A stretch of DNA of 64,000 nucleotides from Longimicrobiales bacterium (GTDB lineage Bacteria; Gemmatimonadota; Gemmatimonadetes; Longimicrobiales; Gaopeijiaceae). Position 1 is the stretch's first letter. Each line of letters opens with the position of its first letter. The stretch spans positions 2,025,340-2,089,339 of the forward strand of contig OX638356.1 of assembly GCA_951813395.1 (NCBI GenBank), given 5' to 3'. The notes beneath the pieces were generated by a model, which worked only from the letters and a program-made list of their open reading frames with translations, did no database searches and was not told the DNA's origin. This document shows, in pieces, positions 26,308 to 35,682 of the stretch. Both the position numbers and the translations under genes were made by a program.

Positions 26308-28437
26308 ATGACAGACAGAATCGAACGACAGTTCGCCGGCCGGCGGCTGGTCCTCGAGGTGGGCCGCATGGCCCGGCTCGCGCATGGGGCCTGCCTCGTC
26401 CAGTTCGGCGAGACGGTAGTACTGGTGACGGCCACGGTTCAGGACAGGCCGACCCATCTCCCCTTTTTCCCGCTCACGGTGGAGTACCGCGAGAAGGCGT
26501 ACGCGGCCGGAAAGATCCCCGGCGGCTTCTTCAAGCGCGAGGGCGCGCCTCAGGAGAAGGAGGTGCTGTCCTCCAGGTTGACGGATCGCACCCTGCGCCC
26601 GCTCTTCCCGGACGGGTTTTTCAACGAGACGCAGATCCACGCCCAGGTCCTGAGCGCCGACCAGGAAAACGACGCCGACGTGCTCACGCTGATCGGCGCC
26701 TCGGTGGCGCTCAACACGTCGGTCATCCCCTTCCGCACGCCGGTGGCATCGGTGCGCATTGGCAGGATCCAGGGCAACTGGGTAGTGAATCCCACCTTTC
26801 TGCAACTCGAATACGCCGATGTCGACATCGTCGTGGCGGGTTCGGCCAGCGCGATCGTGATGGTCGAGGGAGGAGCCATCCAGGTTCCCGAGACCGAGAT
26901 TCTCGAGGGTCTGAAGGTGGCGCACGAGGCGATCCGGGAGCTGATCGATATCCAGGAGGAACTCATTGCGCCCCGACGTGTTCCCGCAATGGCGTGGGAG
27001 CCCAGGCAGGTGGATCCGGACCTTCGGAGCCGTGTTGAGAAGGAGGCGGCGGCGCGCGTTGCCGAGGCCGTAAGGATCACCGGCAAGAAGGAGCGGTCGG
27101 CGGCGCTGGCGGCGGTTACCGGGGATATCGTGGCTCAGCTGGCCGAAGAGAACCCGGAGAGCCCGGCTTCCGACGGGGACGTGCGGGATGTCGTTCGTTC
27201 GCTGGAGAAGAAGAGTATGCGCGCCCGCGTCCTCGACGAAGGTGTGCGGGCCGACGGCAGAGGCGCGGACGATGTGCGCCCGATCGACTGCGAAGTCGGC
27301 CTCCTGCCCAGAACACACGGGTCCGCCCTGTTCACGCGCGGGGAGACCCAGTCCCTGGGTGTCGTAACCCTGGGGACGTCGAGGGACGAGCAGCGCATCG
27401 ATTCGATCGACAGCGCCGAGCAGATCACCAAGTCGTTCATGCTCCACTACAACTTCCCGCCGTTCTCGGTCGGGGAGGCGCGCCCCATCCGTTCGACCTC
27501 GCGTCGTGAGAAGGGGCACGGGGCACTCGCGGAACGGGCCATTCAGCCCCTGCTCCCCGACTACGAAGAGTTCCCGTACACCATCCGGATCGTATCCGAC
27601 ATCCTGGAGTCGAACGGATCTTCCTCGATGGCGTCGGTGTGCTCCGCGTCGCTTTCGCTGATGGACGCGGGCGTGCCGCTGCAGGCCGCCTGTGCCGGTG
27701 TGGCGATGGGCCTGGTCGCCGAGGGTGACCGCGTGGCCGTTCTTACGGACATTCTGGGCCTCGAGGATGCGCTGGGGGACATGGATTTCAAGGTGGCCGG
27801 AACGCGCAAGGGCGTCACGTCCATACAGATGGACATCAAGATCGAGGGGCTGACCTTCGACCTCCTGAGCGAGGCGCTGGAGCGGGCCCGCCGAGGCCGG
27901 ATGCACATCCTCGACCGCATGGACGCGTCGATCGCGGCGCCTCGTGAAGACCTCTCGGACTATGCCCCGAGGATCGAGTCGATCAGGATCAACCCTGAGA
28001 AGATCGGTGACATCATCGGCCCCAAGGGTAAGACCATCCGTGCGATACAGGACGAGTCGGGGGCCACGATCGAAGTGGACGACGACGGCGTCGTCAAGAT
28101 TGCCGCCGTGTCATCGGAAGCGGGTGCCAGAGCCCGCGAGATGATCGAAGCCATCGTGCAGGAGCCGGAGGTGGGCAGGATCTACGAAGGCCCGGTCAAG
28201 AACACGACGACATTCGGCGCATTCATTGAAATCATGCCGGGTGTCGAGGGGCTGTGCCACATCTCGGAACTGGCCGACTACCGGGTCGGGAAGACCGAGG
28301 ACGTCGTGAACCGCGGAGACATCATACGCGTCAAGCTTCTGTCCATCGACGAGAAGGGACGCATGCGACTCTCCAAGAAGGCCGCGGCGGCCGAGGAAAG
28401 GACTCCGGTCGCGGAAGAGGCCGGAGCCCGCAGCTAG
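26308..28437 (+). CDS. pnp: Polyribonucleotide nucleotidyltransferase (PNPase)
   Basis: 3'-5' phosphorolytic exoribonuclease of RNA turnover. From ATG 26308 it has 709 residues: first RNase PH-like domain (KIPGGFFKREGAP, LTDRTLRPLFP), a helical linker, the second RNase PH domain (LPRTHGSALFTRGETQ, then FMLHYNFPPFSVGE and the catalytic-region GDMDFKVAGT), then KH (IGPKGKTIRAIQ) and S1 (GRIYEGPVKNTTTFGAFIE). The GAAGAGAAA before the ATG supports this start. Confidence 0.97.
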   Translation: MTDRIERQFAGRRLVLEVGRMARLAHGACLVQFGETVVLVTATVQDRPTHLPFFPLTVEYREKAYAAGKIPGGFFKREGAPQEKEVLSSRLTDRTLRPLFPDGFFNETQIHAQVLSADQENDADVLTLIGASVALNTSVIPFRTPVASVRIGRIQGNWVVNPTFLQLEYADVDIVVAGSASAIVMVEGGAIQVPETEILEGLKVAHEAIRELIDIQEELIAPRRVPAMAWEPRQVDPDLRSRVEKEAAARVAEAVRITGKKERSAALAAVTGDIVAQLAEENPESPASDGDVRDVVRSLEKKSMRARVLDEGVRADGRGADDVRPIDCEVGLLPRTHGSALFTRGETQSLGVVTLGTSRDEQRIDSIDSAEQITKSFMLHYNFPPFSVGEARPIRSTSRREKGHGALAERAIQPLLPDYEEFPYTIRIVSDILESNGSSSMASVCSASLSLMDAGVPLQAACAGVAMGLVAEGDRVAVLTDILGLEDALGDMDFKVAGTRKGVTSIQMDIKIEGLTFDLLSEALERARRGRMHILDRMDASIAAPREDLSDYAPRIESIRINPEKIGDIIGPKGKTIRAIQDESGATIEVDDDGVVKIAAVSSEAGARAREMIEAIVQEPEVGRIYEGPVKNTTTFGAFIEIMPGVEGLCHISELADYRVGKTEDVVNRGDIIRVKLLSIDEKGRMRLSKKAAAAEERTPVAEEAGARS

Positions 28438-28468
28438 CGAACGCCCCGAACCAGGCGCGTAAGGCCGG

Positions 28469-29716
28469 ATGGGACTCAATCCCGGTGCGGCAGGCTTTCG
28501 TGACGACCGGCTGGGGAACGGGGTGCATGTACTGACCGAGCGCATGCCGGGCGTGCGCTCGGTGGCCGTCGGGGCGTGGGTGCGGCAGGGAGCGGCGCAC
28601 GATGGCCCCGGACAGGCCGGCGCCAGCCATCTGTTGGAACACCTGGTCTTTCGGGGCACCGGAACACGCTCGCGTCGCCAGATCGCGCTTTCGCTGGAGA
28701 GCGTGGGCGGCTCGCTTAACGCGTACACGTCGCGGGAGCACACAGGGTACGAAGCCCGGGTGCTGGCAAGGCATCTGCGCCGGGCGGTGGACGTGATCTC
28801 GGACCTGGTACGCGACCCGCGGCTCGCCGAGCGGGATCTCGATCAGGAGAAGGCGGTGGTCGGCGAGGAGATCGCGGCGGTGGAGGATACGCCCGACGAC
28901 CTCGTGTTCGAGCTTCACGGAGAGCGCCTGTGGCGAGGGCATCCGTACGGCAGATCGATCCTGGGAACCCGTGATTCGGTGGCCTCGATCTCGCGCGACG
29001 ATCTGGCCGGGCTGCACCGGGACCGCTACGTGGGGGCGAATCTGGTCGTGGCAGCGGCGGGCGCCGTGGAGCACGACGAGTTCCTGGGGCTGGCCGACGA
29101 TTGGTTCGGAGGAATCGAGCCCGGCAGCGAAGCCCCCGGCGTGCCGGAGCCTCCCGCGCCGGAGGAGGGCATGGACAGAGTGGCGCGCGAGGCCTCGCAG
29201 GTGCACATCGTGCTTGGACGCACGACCCCGGGGCACTCGCACCGGGATCGGCACGCGCTGGTCCTGCTGTCGGCGGCGCTGGGCGGTGGAATGAGCTCCA
29301 GGCTCTTCCAGCGGATCCGGGAGGAGCTGGCGTTGGCGTACGCTGTGTTTTCCTACCAGTCGTTCTACACCCGGGGCGGCGTGTCCGGCGTGTACGCGGG
29401 GACCCGTCCCGGCAAGGAGCCGGAGACCCTGGACGCGATTCGCGATGTCTATCGGCGCATTGCCGCCGAAGGTCTCCCTCGCGACGAACTGGACACGATC
29501 AAGGAGCAGGTGAAGGGCCAGGTCATGCTTTCCCAGGAGTCGCCCGGCGCCCGGCTGCATCGCCTCGCGGGCTTCGCATTGCACCGCGAGCCCTTCATCA
29601 CCCTGGACGAATTGACCTGCCGGATCGATTCCGTGTCCAATCGTGACATTGTGAGAGTGGCCGCAGATATTTTCGAGCCCGAGCGCCAGTATGCTCTGTG
29701 CCTTGGCCCGCATTGA
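28469..29716 (+). CDS. M16 (pitrilysin/insulinase) family zinc peptidase
   Basis: 415 residues. The inverted zinc motif is complete (HLLEH in GASHLLEHLVFRGT near residues 51-61), with the distal Glu ligand in EEIAAVEDTPDD. The C-terminal half (GGGMSSRLFQRIREELALAYAV) is the second M16 domain with the R-Y-like substrate region. This resembles the processing peptidase/MlpA group that usually follows pnp. It lies 31 bases after pnp. Confidence 0.92.
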   Translation: MGLNPGAAGFRDDRLGNGVHVLTERMPGVRSVAVGAWVRQGAAHDGPGQAGASHLLEHLVFRGTGTRSRRQIALSLESVGGSLNAYTSREHTGYEARVLARHLRRAVDVISDLVRDPRLAERDLDQEKAVVGEEIAAVEDTPDDLVFELHGERLWRGHPYGRSILGTRDSVASISRDDLAGLHRDRYVGANLVVAAAGAVEHDEFLGLADDWFGGIEPGSEAPGVPEPPAPEEGMDRVAREASQVHIVLGRTTPGHSHRDRHALVLLSAALGGGMSSRLFQRIREELALAYAVFSYQSFYTRGGVSGVYAGTRPGKEPETLDAIRDVYRRIAAEGLPRDELDTIKEQVKGQVMLSQESPGARLHRLAGFALHREPFITLDELTCRIDSVSNRDIVRVAADIFEPERQYALCLGPH

Positions 29717-29749
29717 CGAGGGACACAACACCGGGACGGATCGCAAGAA

Positions 29750-31318
29750 ATGGTCGTTGGCATTCCATCCGAGATCAAGCACAACGAATACCGGGTCGCG
29801 CTGACGCCGGCTGGCGCCGAAGCCATGACCAAGGCCGGCCACGATGTCCTGGTCCAGGCCGGGGCGGGCCGGGACAGCGGATTCACCGACGACTTCTACG
29901 CGCGGGCGGGGGCCGGGATCGTCGATGCGGCCGCGGAGGTCTGGGAGCGCGCCGAGATGATCGTCAAGGTGAAGGAGCCGGTCGCCTCCGAGTGGCCCCT
30001 GATCCGGGATGGACAGATCGTCTTTGCGTACTTCCACTTCGCCGCGTCCGCAGAGCTGACGCGGGCCGTGATCGACAGCGGTGCGATCGCGATTGCCTAC
30101 GAGACGGTGGGACCCGAGAACGGCGACCTGCCGCTTCTCACGCCGATGAGCGAGGTGGCCGGGCGCATGGCCGTGCAGGAAGGCGCCAGGTTCCTCGGCC
30201 GTCCCTCGGGCGGATCGGGGATCCTGATGGGCGGCGTCCCGGGTGTTCTTCCCGCCAAGGTGCTGGTGCTGGGCGGGGGAGTCGTGGGGACGCACGCGGC
30301 GAAGATGGCGGCGGGCCTGGGCGCCCGCGTGTCGATCATGGACATATCGCTGCCGCGGCTGCGGCAACTCGCGGACATCATGCCGGCCAACGTGAACCTC
30401 CTGTTCAGCACGCGGTATGCCGTGCGGAAGCAGCTCAGGGACTCGGACCTGGTCATCGGGGCCGTGCTCGTACCGGGTGGGAGGGCGCCGAGCCTGGTCG
30501 AGCGGGGTGACCTCGCCACGATGCGGCCCGGATCGGTGATCGTCGATGTCGCGGTCGACCAGGGCGGGTGCGTCGAGACCATACGGCCAACGACCCATGA
30601 GGATCCGGTATACGAAGTCGACGGGGTGATTCACTACGGGGTGTCGAACATCCCCGGGGCGGTACCGCGCACGTCGACGCTGGCGCTGACGAACGCGACG
30701 CTGCCGTACGCGATGCGCCTGGCGCGGTCCGGATGGCGCCGGGCGTGCGCCGAGGATCCCGACCTCGCCAGGGGTGTCAACATCGCGGCGGGCAGCGTCG
30801 TGCACCGGGGAGTCGCGGAGGCGTTCGGGATGACGACCGCGTCGACGTGCCGGCAAGAGGCTGTGGACCGGCGGGACGCGCCCATGGTGCGGTTCAAGCG
30901 TTTGGCGACGAATGCGGATCTGCCGCTGCCCGCTCGCGCGTCGGCCGAGGCTGCCGGATTCGACATCCGCAGCTGCGAGACCTTCCGGCTCGCCCCCGGC
31001 CAGATCCATGCGGCGTCGACGGGATTGATCATGGAAATGCCTGCGGGGCTAGAATGTCAGGTCCGGCCTCGCTCCGGACTGGCGGCGCGGCACGGGATCA
31101 CCCTGCCGAACAGCCCCGGCACGATCGATTCGGATTATCGCGGAGAACTCAGGATTCTCATGCAGAACACCGGCGCCGAGACCGTCACGATCAACCGTGG
31201 GGACCGCGTCGCCCAGCTTGTGTTCAGCCACTGCCTCTCGCCCCGCGTGGACGAGGTACGGGGGGTTGCCGCAACGGAGCGCGGCTCCGGCGGTTTCGGC
31301 AGTACGGGCGTGAAATGA
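29750..31318 (+). CDS. Alanine dehydrogenase-dUTPase fusion
   Basis: One uninterrupted 522-residue frame. Residues 1-~370 are alanine dehydrogenase (NAD-dependent alanine to pyruvate): GIPSEIKHNEYRVALTP, MIVKVKEP (catalytic Lys), FAYFHFA (catalytic His), VLVLGGGVVGTHAA, ALTNATLPY. Residues 379-522 are a complete trimeric-type dUTPase with all five motifs: AGFDIRS, RSGLAARHGIT, GTIDSDYRGEL, RVAQLVF, and the C-terminal RGSGGFGSTG. An in-frame ATG at 30884 could give free dUTPase. A dUTPase next to pnp/M16 is expected; the joined Ald is not. Confidence 0.9.
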   Translation: MVVGIPSEIKHNEYRVALTPAGAEAMTKAGHDVLVQAGAGRDSGFTDDFYARAGAGIVDAAAEVWERAEMIVKVKEPVASEWPLIRDGQIVFAYFHFAASAELTRAVIDSGAIAIAYETVGPENGDLPLLTPMSEVAGRMAVQEGARFLGRPSGGSGILMGGVPGVLPAKVLVLGGGVVGTHAAKMAAGLGARVSIMDISLPRLRQLADIMPANVNLLFSTRYAVRKQLRDSDLVIGAVLVPGGRAPSLVERGDLATMRPGSVIVDVAVDQGGCVETIRPTTHEDPVYEVDGVIHYGVSNIPGAVPRTSTLALTNATLPYAMRLARSGWRRACAEDPDLARGVNIAAGSVVHRGVAEAFGMTTASTCRQEAVDRRDAPMVRFKRLATNADLPLPARASAEAAGFDIRSCETFRLAPGQIHAASTGLIMEMPAGLECQVRPRSGLAARHGITLPNSPGTIDSDYRGELRILMQNTGAETVTINRGDRVAQLVFSHCLSPRVDEVRGVAATERGSGGFGSTGVK

Positions 31319-31338
31319 GCACGGGAATTCGATAGTAT
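31310..31338 (+). promoter_or_regulatory. Candidate promoter for the mre operon
   Basis: GTGAAA (31310-31315), 17-base spacer, TAGTAT (31333-31338), overlapping the end of the ald-dut frame. A start near 31345 would leave about 63 bases before the mreB TTG. The match is fair, not strong. Confidence 0.4.
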
Positions 31339-31407
31339 TAGGTCAAGTCCCACTCTCTGCGGAGGCCAACCCCCCAACACCGGCGTTGCTCCGGCTTGCG
31401 TTGACCG

Positions 31408-32451
31408 TTGCCCCCAATCTCCAGTTGGTTCAGTTCGAAGCGGTTGGTCCCGACGAGCGATATCGGCGTGGATCTGGGGACGGCCAATACGCTCGTGTGC
31501 GTGCGTGGCGAGGGTGTCGTTCTCAGTGAACCCTCGGTCGTTGCGGTGGAGCGCGGCACGAAGCGGATCATGAGCGTGGGCCTCGAAGCCAAGCGAATGC
31601 TCGGCCGCACGCCCGAAGGGATCGAGGCCGTCCGCCCGTTGAAGGATGGCGTCATCGCCGACGTGGACGTGACGGAACTCATGCTTCGGCATTTCCTGAA
31701 ACAGGTCATGTCGAAGCGGATTTTCCGCATCAAGCCCAGGGTCGTGGTGGGCGTGCCGTCGGGCATCACCGAACTTGAACGCAGGGCGGTGCGCTCTTCG
31801 GCACAGGCCGCCGGCGCGAACGAGGTGTACATGGTGGCGGAGCCCATGGCGGCCGCCATCGGGGTTGGACTCCCGATCGAGACCCCGCGCGGAAACATGG
31901 TGATCGATATCGGGGGCGGGACTACGGAAATCGCGGTCATCGCGCTTTCCGGAATCGTTGCCGACACATCGATTCGGATCGGGGGCGACGAACTGGATCA
32001 GTCGATCGTCGCCTTCCTCCGGAAGAACTACAACCTGCTGATCGGTGAACCAACCGCCGAGGCGATCAAGATGCAGATCGGTTCGGCGATCGAGACGGAC
32101 AGCGAGCGGGAGATGGAGGTCAAGGGGAGGGACCTGGTGTCGGGCATCCCGAAGATGGTGCTCATCCATTCCCAGGAGATACGGGAGTGTATTCAGGAGC
32201 CGCTGCGCTCGATCGTCGAAGCGGTCCGGTCCGCACTGGAGATCACGCCGCCGGAGCTGGCTTCCGACATCGTGGACTACGGGATCGTCATGACGGGTGG
32301 CGGAGCTCTCATTCGTGGTCTCGACAGGCTGATCGCCCTCGAGACCAACCTGCCGATTCACGTCGACGAGGAGCCGATGACCTGCGTGGTGCGGGGTTCC
32401 GGCAGGATTCTCGACGAATTCACGAAGTACCGGTCCGTGCTCAAGACCTAG
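31408..32451 (+). CDS. mreB: Rod shape-determining protein MreB
   Basis: Bacterial actin that organises the elongation machinery. 347 residues from a TTG start. IGVDLGTANTLVCVRG is phosphate loop 1, VIDIGGGTTEIAVI phosphate loop 2, and MTGGGALIRGLDRLI the adenosine-binding motif. The N-terminal extension SSWFSSKRLV is amphipathic and may tether filaments to the membrane. The length favours TTG 31408 over the in-frame TTG at 31444; no clear Shine-Dalgarno sequence. Confidence 0.95.
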   Translation: MPPISSWFSSKRLVPTSDIGVDLGTANTLVCVRGEGVVLSEPSVVAVERGTKRIMSVGLEAKRMLGRTPEGIEAVRPLKDGVIADVDVTELMLRHFLKQVMSKRIFRIKPRVVVGVPSGITELERRAVRSSAQAAGANEVYMVAEPMAAAIGVGLPIETPRGNMVIDIGGGTTEIAVIALSGIVADTSIRIGGDELDQSIVAFLRKNYNLLIGEPTAEAIKMQIGSAIETDSEREMEVKGRDLVSGIPKMVLIHSQEIRECIQEPLRSIVEAVRSALEITPPELASDIVDYGIVMTGGGALIRGLDRLIALETNLPIHVDEEPMTCVVRGSGRILDEFTKYRSVLKT

Positions 32452-32504
32452 AATTCCCGGCGGGACGAGCGCGGATTCTCCGCTAATGGGAGGCAAGACG
32501 AGAA

Positions 32505-33374
32505 TTGGCTGGTCAGTCCACGCGGAACCGGGCAGGGAGCAAGCGCGATTCCCCTGTCGTCATCGGACTCGTGCTGACTTCCCTGATCCTGCTCAACCTT
32601 CCCGAGTCGGCGCAGCGGTCCGTTGCGCACTCCGTGCGGCAGATTGCCCTGAGCCCGTTCATCGAGGTCAACGGGATGATTACCCGGGCCGAAGCGCGCG
32701 CGCGCGATTTCGACGTGCTGCGGGCCCAGATGGATTCGTCCATGGCACTGATCGCCCGTCAGCGCACGCTCGCGGAAGAGAACCGGCAACTGCGCGGCGT
32801 GCTGTCGTTGCGCCAACGGATGCCGAGTCGCTTCGTGGCGGTCACGGTCATGCGCGCCGGGACTTCGGGTTCAGAGAGCGTTTTTCACATCGATGCCGGC
32901 GAGGACCTGGGCATCCAGCCCTTCAACGCCGTAGTCACCGAAGGCGGATTGCTGGGTCAGGTCCAGGTGGTCTTCCCCGGGTACGCCCTGGCCTACGACT
33001 GGTCGCATCCGGGTTTCCGGGTGTCGGCCATGACGGTTGACGGCCAGGAGCACGGAATCGTCGAGGTGGCTCGCGGGCAGTTCCGAGCCCAGGATCGGCT
33101 GGTGCTGCGGGGCGCGTCCTTTCTGTCGGATCTGCCGGACGGGGCCGAGCTGGTGACGTCGGGGCGCGGGGGGGCGTTCCCGAGGGGCATTCGGATCGGC
33201 CACCTGTCCGGCGTCGCCGAGACGTCGGCGGGCTGGAGCAAGAGCTACTACGTGATCCCGTCCGTGTACCCGGGCGAGGCTACGCACGCGGTCGTCGACC
33301 TGGGGATGGACAGGAACCTGATCGCGGCCGGGGCGGACACACCCGTCGCTGCGCCACCGGATCGCGTTCCGTGA
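32505..33374 (+). CDS. mreC: Rod shape-determining protein MreC
   Basis: 289 residues: one N-terminal membrane helix (VVIGLVLTSLILLNL, ~residues 18-33), a coiled coil (~residues 60-105) and the periplasmic beta-rich MreC domain (VTEGGLLGQV, VTSGRGGAFPRGIRIGHL). MreC links MreB to PBP2/RodA outside the membrane. The TTG start at 32505 is supported by GGGAGG about ten bases upstream. The last ~20 residues are Pro/Ala-rich. Confidence 0.92.
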   Translation: MAGQSTRNRAGSKRDSPVVIGLVLTSLILLNLPESAQRSVAHSVRQIALSPFIEVNGMITRAEARARDFDVLRAQMDSSMALIARQRTLAEENRQLRGVLSLRQRMPSRFVAVTVMRAGTSGSESVFHIDAGEDLGIQPFNAVVTEGGLLGQVQVVFPGYALAYDWSHPGFRVSAMTVDGQEHGIVEVARGQFRAQDRLVLRGASFLSDLPDGAELVTSGRGGAFPRGIRIGHLSGVAETSAGWSKSYYVIPSVYPGEATHAVVDLGMDRNLIAAGADTPVAAPPDRVP

Positions 33375-33844
33375 CGATTCGGGTCGTAGTCCTGGCGGCG
33401 GTCCTGATCGTGATGCATCTGGTGCTCCATGTGGCTCTGGGCCTCGGCAGGGAGGCACCGGACCTCTTCGTGGTGGCGCTTCTTGTCGCCAGCCGGTCGA
33501 TGAGCGTCCGCTCCGGTGCCGCGCTCGGCATGCTGCTGGGATTGCTGGAGGACGCGTATTCGATGACCTCATTCGGATCGAACGTCCTGGCCATGACCGT
33601 CCTGGGCATGGCCGGAGCGAAGTCCCGAGACCTCTTCGTAGGGGATTCGAAGAGCTTTCTGGTCACCTTTTTCCTGCTGGGCGGATGGGTTCGCATCGCC
33701 CTCGTGTGGGCGGTGACCGATGCCGCCGTCCGGCCCGGCCTCGACGCGCGCCTCCTTGTGGAGTCCATGCTCATGGCACTGTACGCCGCGTCGGTCGGGA
33801 TCGCCTTGTGGGTTCTGTTCCTGCGCGGCGGGACAACGTCATGA
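33371..33844 (+). CDS. mreD: Rod shape-determining protein MreD
   Basis: 157 residues with about five hydrophobic segments and the MreD-like pattern APDLFVVALLVASRS, then GMLLGLLEDAYS. MreD is a polytopic partner of MreC. MreD diverges fast, so position between mreC and mrdA is a large part of the evidence. GTG start overlapping the mreC stop by four bases. Confidence 0.85.
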   Translation: MTIRVVVLAAVLIVMHLVLHVALGLGREAPDLFVVALLVASRSMSVRSGAALGMLLGLLEDAYSMTSFGSNVLAMTVLGMAGAKSRDLFVGDSKSFLVTFFLLGGWVRIALVWAVTDAAVRPGLDARLLVESMLMALYAASVGIALWVLFLRGGTTS

Positions 33845-35682
33845 GTCGCCGCCGCTACCGGCACTCCGTCCTCGCGAACCGCGCGCGCATCACGGTCGTG
33901 GTCCTCCTGGGCATCCTTGCCGGCGTGCTGTTCCGGGCGCAGGTGCTCCGCGCCACCGACTGGCTCCTGCAATCGGAGCGGAATCGATTGCGGCCGCTGA
34001 CGGTGCCGGCCCCGCGCGGGATCATCCGTGATCGGGACGGGAGGGTGCTGGCGGACAACATCCCCGGGTATTCCGTCTCCATCGTCCCGGACCAGCCGGA
34101 CTCGATGTTCTCCACGCTAGGGCGGCTGCGGGAGCATCTGGACCTTCCCGCCGGACGCCTTGAAGCCTTGTCGCAGCAGGTCCGGGCCGGGGGTCCACGG
34201 CCGCTGTTGGTCACGGGCGACGCGCCATTCGACGCCGTCGCGGCCCTCGTGGAACGGCGCTCGGGCTTCCCGCGCCTGCTTATCGAACCCCGTCCAAAAC
34301 GGCGCTATCCCGCGGGGCAGCTGGGCGCGCACGTGATCGGATACGTGGGCGAGATCAACGAGTCCGAACTGGGGCGCCCCGAGTTCGAGGATGCGGAGCC
34401 GGGGTGGATCGTGGGCCGGTCCGGAGTGGAGTCGCACTACGAATCCCTGCTTCGGGGCACGGTGGGGACGCGGTACGTGGAGGTGGACGCCGCGGGACGC
34501 ATCGTCGGATCGTTTGGCGGCGTCCAGGGTGTCGCCGCGGACCCGGGCGAGGATGTCGACCTCAATCTCGACCTGGAACTCATGGAGTGGATTCACCAGG
34601 TGTTTCCGGAGGGAATGAACGGTGCCGTGGTGGCCCTCGATGTCGAGACCGGTGGGGTCCTGGCGCTCTATTCGGCGCCGGCCTTTGATCCCAACGTGTT
34701 CGCCGGAGTGGTCGATGCCGAGGAATGGAGCCGGCTGGTCGGCAACCCCGAGAGTCCGCTCTATCACCGTGCCGTGATGGGGACGTACGCCCCCGGGTCG
34801 CCCTGGAAGCTCGTTACCGCGGCGATCGCACTCGACCTCGGCCTGGTGACCCCCGACGAGCACATGCCCGTTCCCTGCCGCGGCGCGTACATGTACGGCA
34901 ACCGTGTGGCCCGGTGCTGGGACTCCGATGGGCACGGCTCGCTGGACCTGCCCGGTGCCATTCAGCACTCCTGCAACGTCTACTTCTATCAGCTCGGACT
35001 TCGAATCGGGCTGACCCGCATGCTCGGCGTGGGCAACCGCATGGGGTTCGGAAACCGGTGCGGTATCGACCTGCCCCAGGAAGCGGGCGGGATCTTTCCG
35101 GAGAGCCTCGATTTCTGGGAGCGGCGTTTCGGGTATCGGGCGCAGGAGGGCGAGGTGCTGAGCTTGGCCATCGGACAGGGACCCAACGACCAGACGCCCC
35201 TGAAGATGGCCCAGTTCCTGCTTGCGATCGCCCGGGACGGCTCGGCACCGGCGCCCACGCTGTACAGAGAGGCGGTGCCGGCAGATGGATGGCGCCTCGA
35301 GATCCGGCCGGAGCACCTGGAGGAAATCCGTGAGGGCATGCGCCGGGTCATGGAGCCGGGGGGCACGGCGCACCTGTCATCGCTCGAGCACTTCGATCTG
35401 CTGGGGAAGACGGGGACGGTCGAGCACGGTGGCGAGGGGCTGGAACATGCCTGGTTTACCGGCATCGCCGGGCCATTCGGCGGTCCGCCCGAGATCGTGA
35501 TCGTGGCGATGGTCGAATTCGGGGGCAGCGGTTCGGGCGTCGCGGCGCCCCTGGTTGCCAAGGCGGCCGACTTCTATCTGCGCGGCAAACACGATATGCC
35601 GCGCGATACCATTCAGACGCTGAGGGAGTACCTGGGAGCCGGCCGCAATACGGCCTGGGCCGACCGGCGGGAAGCGAGATGA
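33841..35682 (+). CDS. mrdA: Penicillin-binding protein 2 (elongation-specific transpeptidase)
   Basis: Class B PBP crosslinking peptidoglycan during elongation, target of mecillinam. From ATG 33841 it has 613 residues: one N-terminal membrane helix (~residues 15-32), the PBP dimer domain (APRGIIRDRDGRVLADN), and the transpeptidase domain with SPWK (Ser320), SCN (in QHSCNVYFYQLG) and KTGT (Lys523). The ATG overlaps the mreD stop (ATGA). Confidence 0.95.
   Translation: MSRRRYRHSVLANRARITVVVLLGILAGVLFRAQVLRATDWLLQSERNRLRPLTVPAPRGIIRDRDGRVLADNIPGYSVSIVPDQPDSMFSTLGRLREHLDLPAGRLEALSQQVRAGGPRPLLVTGDAPFDAVAALVERRSGFPRLLIEPRPKRRYPAGQLGAHVIGYVGEINESELGRPEFEDAEPGWIVGRSGVESHYESLLRGTVGTRYVEVDAAGRIVGSFGGVQGVAADPGEDVDLNLDLELMEWIHQVFPEGMNGAVVALDVETGGVLALYSAPAFDPNVFAGVVDAEEWSRLVGNPESPLYHRAVMGTYAPGSPWKLVTAAIALDLGLVTPDEHMPVPCRGAYMYGNRVARCWDSDGHGSLDLPGAIQHSCNVYFYQLGLRIGLTRMLGVGNRMGFGNRCGIDLPQEAGGIFPESLDFWERRFGYRAQEGEVLSLAIGQGPNDQTPLKMAQFLLAIARDGSAPAPTLYREAVPADGWRLEIRPEHLEEIREGMRRVMEPGGTAHLSSLEHFDLLGKTGTVEHGGEGLEHAWFTGIAGPFGGPPEIVIVAMVEFGGSGSGVAAPLVAKAADFYLRGKHDMPRDTIQTLREYLGAGRNTAWADRREAR

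Noticed and set aside
25822-27906. 694-codon antisense open frame across rpsO and pnp
   Set aside because: Shadow of conserved genes; no start signals and biased composition.
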